From: CAYLLT01 sp964591605
GTDB taxonomy: Bacteria > Planctomycetota > Phycisphaerae > UBA1845 > PWPN01
NCBI GenBank assembly: GCA_964591605.1
Contig: CAZQEN010000397.1
Location: 1 to 6,725 of the forward strand
Length of the DNA: 6,725 nucleotides
Direction: 5' to 3'
Of this stretch, positions 5,090-6,725 are shown piece by piece. How positions within the stretch are numbered: the stretch's first letter is position 1; each line of letters opens with the position of its first letter. Below the pieces are notes generated by a model, which saw nothing but the letters and a program-made list of their open reading frames with translations, made no database searches and was not told the DNA's origin. Position numbers and translations under genes: made by a program.

Positions 5090-5350
5090 ATGACCATCAA
5101 AGCAGTTCTTCGGCATGGCGTCATCCAACCCGTCGATCCCCTGCCGCCCGATTGGACGGAAGGGCAGGAACTGATTGTCGAGGAACCAGGACCCGACGTG
5201 GCCGGCGTGGAGATCGGCCAGTGGGTGCAGGAGATGGACGCTGCCACCGCGCAATTGCCGCACGAGGAACACGATCGCTTCCGTCAGGCGCTCGACCAGA
5301 TCGAGCAGGAAAGCAAAGACGCCGTTCGCAGACAATGGGGGCTGCCGTGA
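5090..5350 (+). CDS. DUF104/AF2212-like antitoxin of a VapBC-type cassette
   Basis: An 86-residue antitoxin. Residues 1-31 (MTIKAVLRHGVIQPVDPLPP, then a Glu/Leu/Val-rich strand ending LIVEEP) match the 'M-x-IKAVYxxGVxxPL-x-P' pattern of AF2212-like (DUF104) small proteins, a beta-rich fold that commonly precedes PIN-domain toxins. Residues about 41-84 are a long charged, amphipathic helix (QWVQEMDAATAQ...QIEQESKDAVRRQW), suited to wrapping the toxin. The start at 5090 is set by GAGGGG 5 nt upstream. A GTG at 5057 would add 11 residues but lies inside the predicted promoter. The stop TGA (5348-5350) overlaps the toxin GTG by 4 nt, giving translational coupling. Neutralisation of the toxin and autoregulation are expected from the cassette type, not shown by the sequence. 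Confidence 0.85.
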   Translation: MTIKAVLRHGVIQPVDPLPPDWTEGQELIVEEPGPDVAGVEIGQWVQEMDAATAQLPHEEHDRFRQALDQIEQESKDAVRRQWGLP

Positions 5351-5763
5351 CCGCCGGCTACCTGCTCGATACCAACCACGTCGGCCATGCGGTTACGCCC
5401 GGATCCATCGTGCGGCGGCGAATCGCCGAATTGCGCACGCGCGGCGTGAAGGTGGGCACCTGTGTGCCGGTGCTCTGCGAGATCGAAGCCGGTATTCAGC
5501 AGGTCAGTCAGCCCGAGGTGTACCGCCTCAACCTGGAACGATTGCTCCGCCAGATCCGCGTCTGGCCGATCGACCCGTCGACCGCCAGGCTTTACGGCAT
5601 CATCCATCACGACCTCAAGCTCCGCGGCCGCGTGCTCTCTCAGGTGGACATGATGCTCGCCGCGTTGGCCAGGCAAATGACACTGACGGTGGGGACATCG
5701 GACCAGGATTTCACCGCGTTGCCGGACATCCCAACCGAGAATTGGCTGGCAACCACTCTCTGA
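5347..5763 (+). CDS. VapC-type PIN-domain toxin (ribonuclease)
   Basis: A 138-residue PIN-domain protein, full length for VapC toxins. The metal-binding acidic residues are in place: Asp8 in 'YLLDTN' near the N-terminus, Glu45 in 'PVLCEIEAG', Asp101 in 'SQVDMMLAALA', and Asp119/Asp121 in 'TSDQDF'. PIN toxins are Mg-dependent endoribonucleases that cut tRNA, rRNA or other RNA and slow translation when free of antitoxin; the RNA target here is unknown. The GTG at 5347 overlaps the antitoxin stop by 4 nt and puts 'YLLDTN' at the usual distance from the N-terminus. An in-frame ATG at 5335 would add four residues (MGAA) with a 16-nt overlap and cannot be excluded. All catalytic positions are intact, so the toxin looks functional. 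Confidence 0.92.
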   Translation: MTAGYLLDTNHVGHAVTPGSIVRRRIAELRTRGVKVGTCVPVLCEIEAGIQQVSQPEVYRLNLERLLRQIRVWPIDPSTARLYGIIHHDLKLRGRVLSQVDMMLAALARQMTLTVGTSDQDFTALPDIPTENWLATTL

Positions 5764-5806
5764 GTAACCACGGATTCGAACGCACGGGTTGTACTTTGGG
5801 CTACCC

Positions 5807-6725
5807 CTATTTCACACCAAGAGCTCCCTCCTCCGTCCAGTGCGGCTCCCAGCCGGTCGGGAGCGTGAGGAGGGGGCCGTTTTGGGTGTGGGGATGGAGT
5901 TTCCGCAGGTCTTTGCTTTCACCCGTGATCATAGGGGTGTCCGCCAGCCGGATCACGTGCATGGGGGCGCCGTTTTTCTCGGATTCGCCGCCGTCCGCAA
6001 CCGATGCCGTGAAGAGGACATAGGTGTCATCCGGCGAGGTGGCGCCGCCGTAGACGTGGCGGCCGTCCTGGCCGTAGAGGAGCCGGCGGTTGCTCCCGTC
6101 GCCGTCGGCCATCCAGAGCTGGGTCCAGCCGTAGCCTTCCTGTCCCTTCGGGCGATGGGAGAAGATGATCCGCTTCGAATCGGCCAGCCAGTCGGGCGTG
6201 CAGTTCTGAAAGGTGTTCACCGGATTGATGCCGCCGCCGGCCGCATCCATGCGGGCGACGGTCCAGAGCTCGCCGAGATGGTTGGTCACGCCGCAAAACC
6301 ACTTGCCGTCGGGCGACCAGGTGAGCTGCTGATACATGCCCTTGCGGGGCAGCTCGCGGGTGACCTTCCGGGTGGCCAGATCCACAATCTGAATCCCCTT
6401 TTTGGTCAGGCAGGCAATCTGTTTGCCGTCGGGCGACCAGGAGGCCCAGGGGAATTCGCCATCGCCGCCGACCGGGGCCGCGTGGGTGTTGTCGGCGCTG
6501 GCGATGATCAGTTCACCCTGGAAGCCCCACTGGTCGTGGCTGATCTTGGTATCGCGGGGAAATCGCCGATAGAGCAGTTTCTTGCCGTCGGGGCTGAACC
6601 GGGGCGCGGCTTCGCTGAACTGCGGGGTGTTTGTGATGTTCCGGACGTCGGAGCCGTCCGGCCGGCAGAGGAACAGGTCCCAGTCGCCCTTGTCGCTTCG
6701 CGCGCCGTAGGCGATCCAGCCCTTG
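5807..6725 (-). CDS. TolB-like PD40 beta-propeller protein, C-terminal part (partial)
   Basis: The gene runs off the right edge: 305 C-terminal residues are visible, and the frame stays open to position 6725. Repeated PD40 (WD40-like) blade motifs occur: FSPDGKKLLY (43-52 of the visible part), WSPDGKQIA (96-104), WSPDGKWF (136-143), a degenerate WLADSKRIIFS (179-189), and SPDDTYVLFT (230-239). Spacing is near 40-53 residues, as in TolB-type propellers. The ending includes 'PMITGES' and 'TLPTGWEPHWT' and closes with the stop at 5807-5809. Such proteins are usually secreted or periplasmic and serve in protein or glycan binding; the signal peptide would be outside the window. A GTG at 6385 is inside a blade and is not the start. 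It converges with the VapC gene over 43 bp with no clear terminator. Confidence 0.92.
   Translation of the reverse strand, partial: KGWIAYGARSDKGDWDLFLCRPDGSDVRNITNTPQFSEAAPRFSPDGKKLLYRRFPRDTKISHDQWGFQGELIIASADNTHAAPVGGDGEFPWASWSPDGKQIACLTKKGIQIVDLATRKVTRELPRKGMYQQLTWSPDGKWFCGVTNHLGELWTVARMDAAGGGINPVNTFQNCTPDWLADSKRIIFSHRPKGQEGYGWTQLWMADGDGSNRRLLYGQDGRHVYGGATSPDDTYVLFTASVADGGESEKNGAPMHVIRLADTPMITGESKDLRKLHPHTQNGPLLTLPTGWEPHWTEEGALGVK
6303..6441 (-). repeat. Identical 19-bp copies within the propeller gene
   Basis: The same 19 bases (TTGCCGTCGGGCGACCAGG on the plus strand) occur at 6303-6321 and 6423-6441, exactly 120 bp (40 codons) apart. Both encode the TWSPDGK / SWSPDGK motif. A related but diverged copy lies near 6583. 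This is blade repetition at the DNA level, suggesting recent duplication, gene conversion or shared codon choice. Confidence 0.7.

Noticed and set aside
5175..6023. A 282-codon plus-strand frame across the toxin-antitoxin cassette and the end of the propeller gene
   Set aside because: It is an out-of-frame shadow of two well-supported genes and continues antisense into a third.

Overview
This is a GC-rich bacterial window, probably from a planctomycete or another PVC-group / environmental Gram-negative lineage. That assignment is an inference with moderate-to-low confidence. It rests on a TolB-type PD40 propeller gene, a secreted protein opening with 'NGNFDTG..GWT' (typical of PEP-CTERM-type exported proteins), an alginate-type O-acetylation pair, a DUF104/AF2212-like antitoxin with VapC, and long spacers packed with REP-like hairpins. 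No rRNA, tRNA or mobile-element gene was recognised.

Layout from left to right. (1) Positions 1-164, minus strand: the N-terminus of a secreted protein that runs off the left edge; it has a clear Shine-Dalgarno sequence and signal peptide. (2) Positions 165-1654: about 1.5 kb with no believable gene, filled with structured repeats. These are a hairpin cluster at 600-666, a 55-bp-spaced direct repeat at 709-798, hairpins at 851-868 and 892-927, a 21-bp tandem array at 1021-1197, and a mirror-image pair of three-hairpin elements at 1185-1370. (3) Positions 4723 to 1655, minus strand: a tight three-gene operon. It encodes a small exported (possibly lipo-) protein, an AlgI-like MBOAT membrane O-acyltransferase and an AlgJ/AlgX-like SGNH protein. 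The gaps are 6 and 12 nt, and each downstream Shine-Dalgarno sequence overlaps the preceding stop codon. (4) Positions 4724-5045: a divergent regulatory region with a candidate operon promoter and two palindromes. (5) Positions 5046-5763, plus strand: a toxin-antitoxin cassette with its own promoter; antitoxin and VapC PIN toxin overlap by 4 nt. (6) Positions 5807-6725, minus strand: the C-terminal 305 residues of a PD40 beta-propeller protein that runs off the right edge, convergent with the toxin gene.

How the genes work together. MBOAT/AlgI proteins pass acetyl groups across the inner membrane, and AlgJ/AlgX-type SGNH proteins place acetyl on an exported polysaccharide. The operon is therefore best read as an O-acetylation module for an exopolysaccharide or cell-envelope glycan. 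No alginate polymerase or epimerase is in view, so alginate itself should not be assumed. The small first gene, co-translated with MBOAT, is a plausible unrecognised accessory factor. The toxin-antitoxin cassette is a separate unit.

The most unusual feature is in the 1.5-kb spacer. The 21-bp tandem array and the mirrored repeat elements share one hairpin module, with compensatory base-pair changes, and the longer hairpins carry GNRA-type loops. This suggests a REP-like family in which one hairpin of an element has been amplified in tandem.
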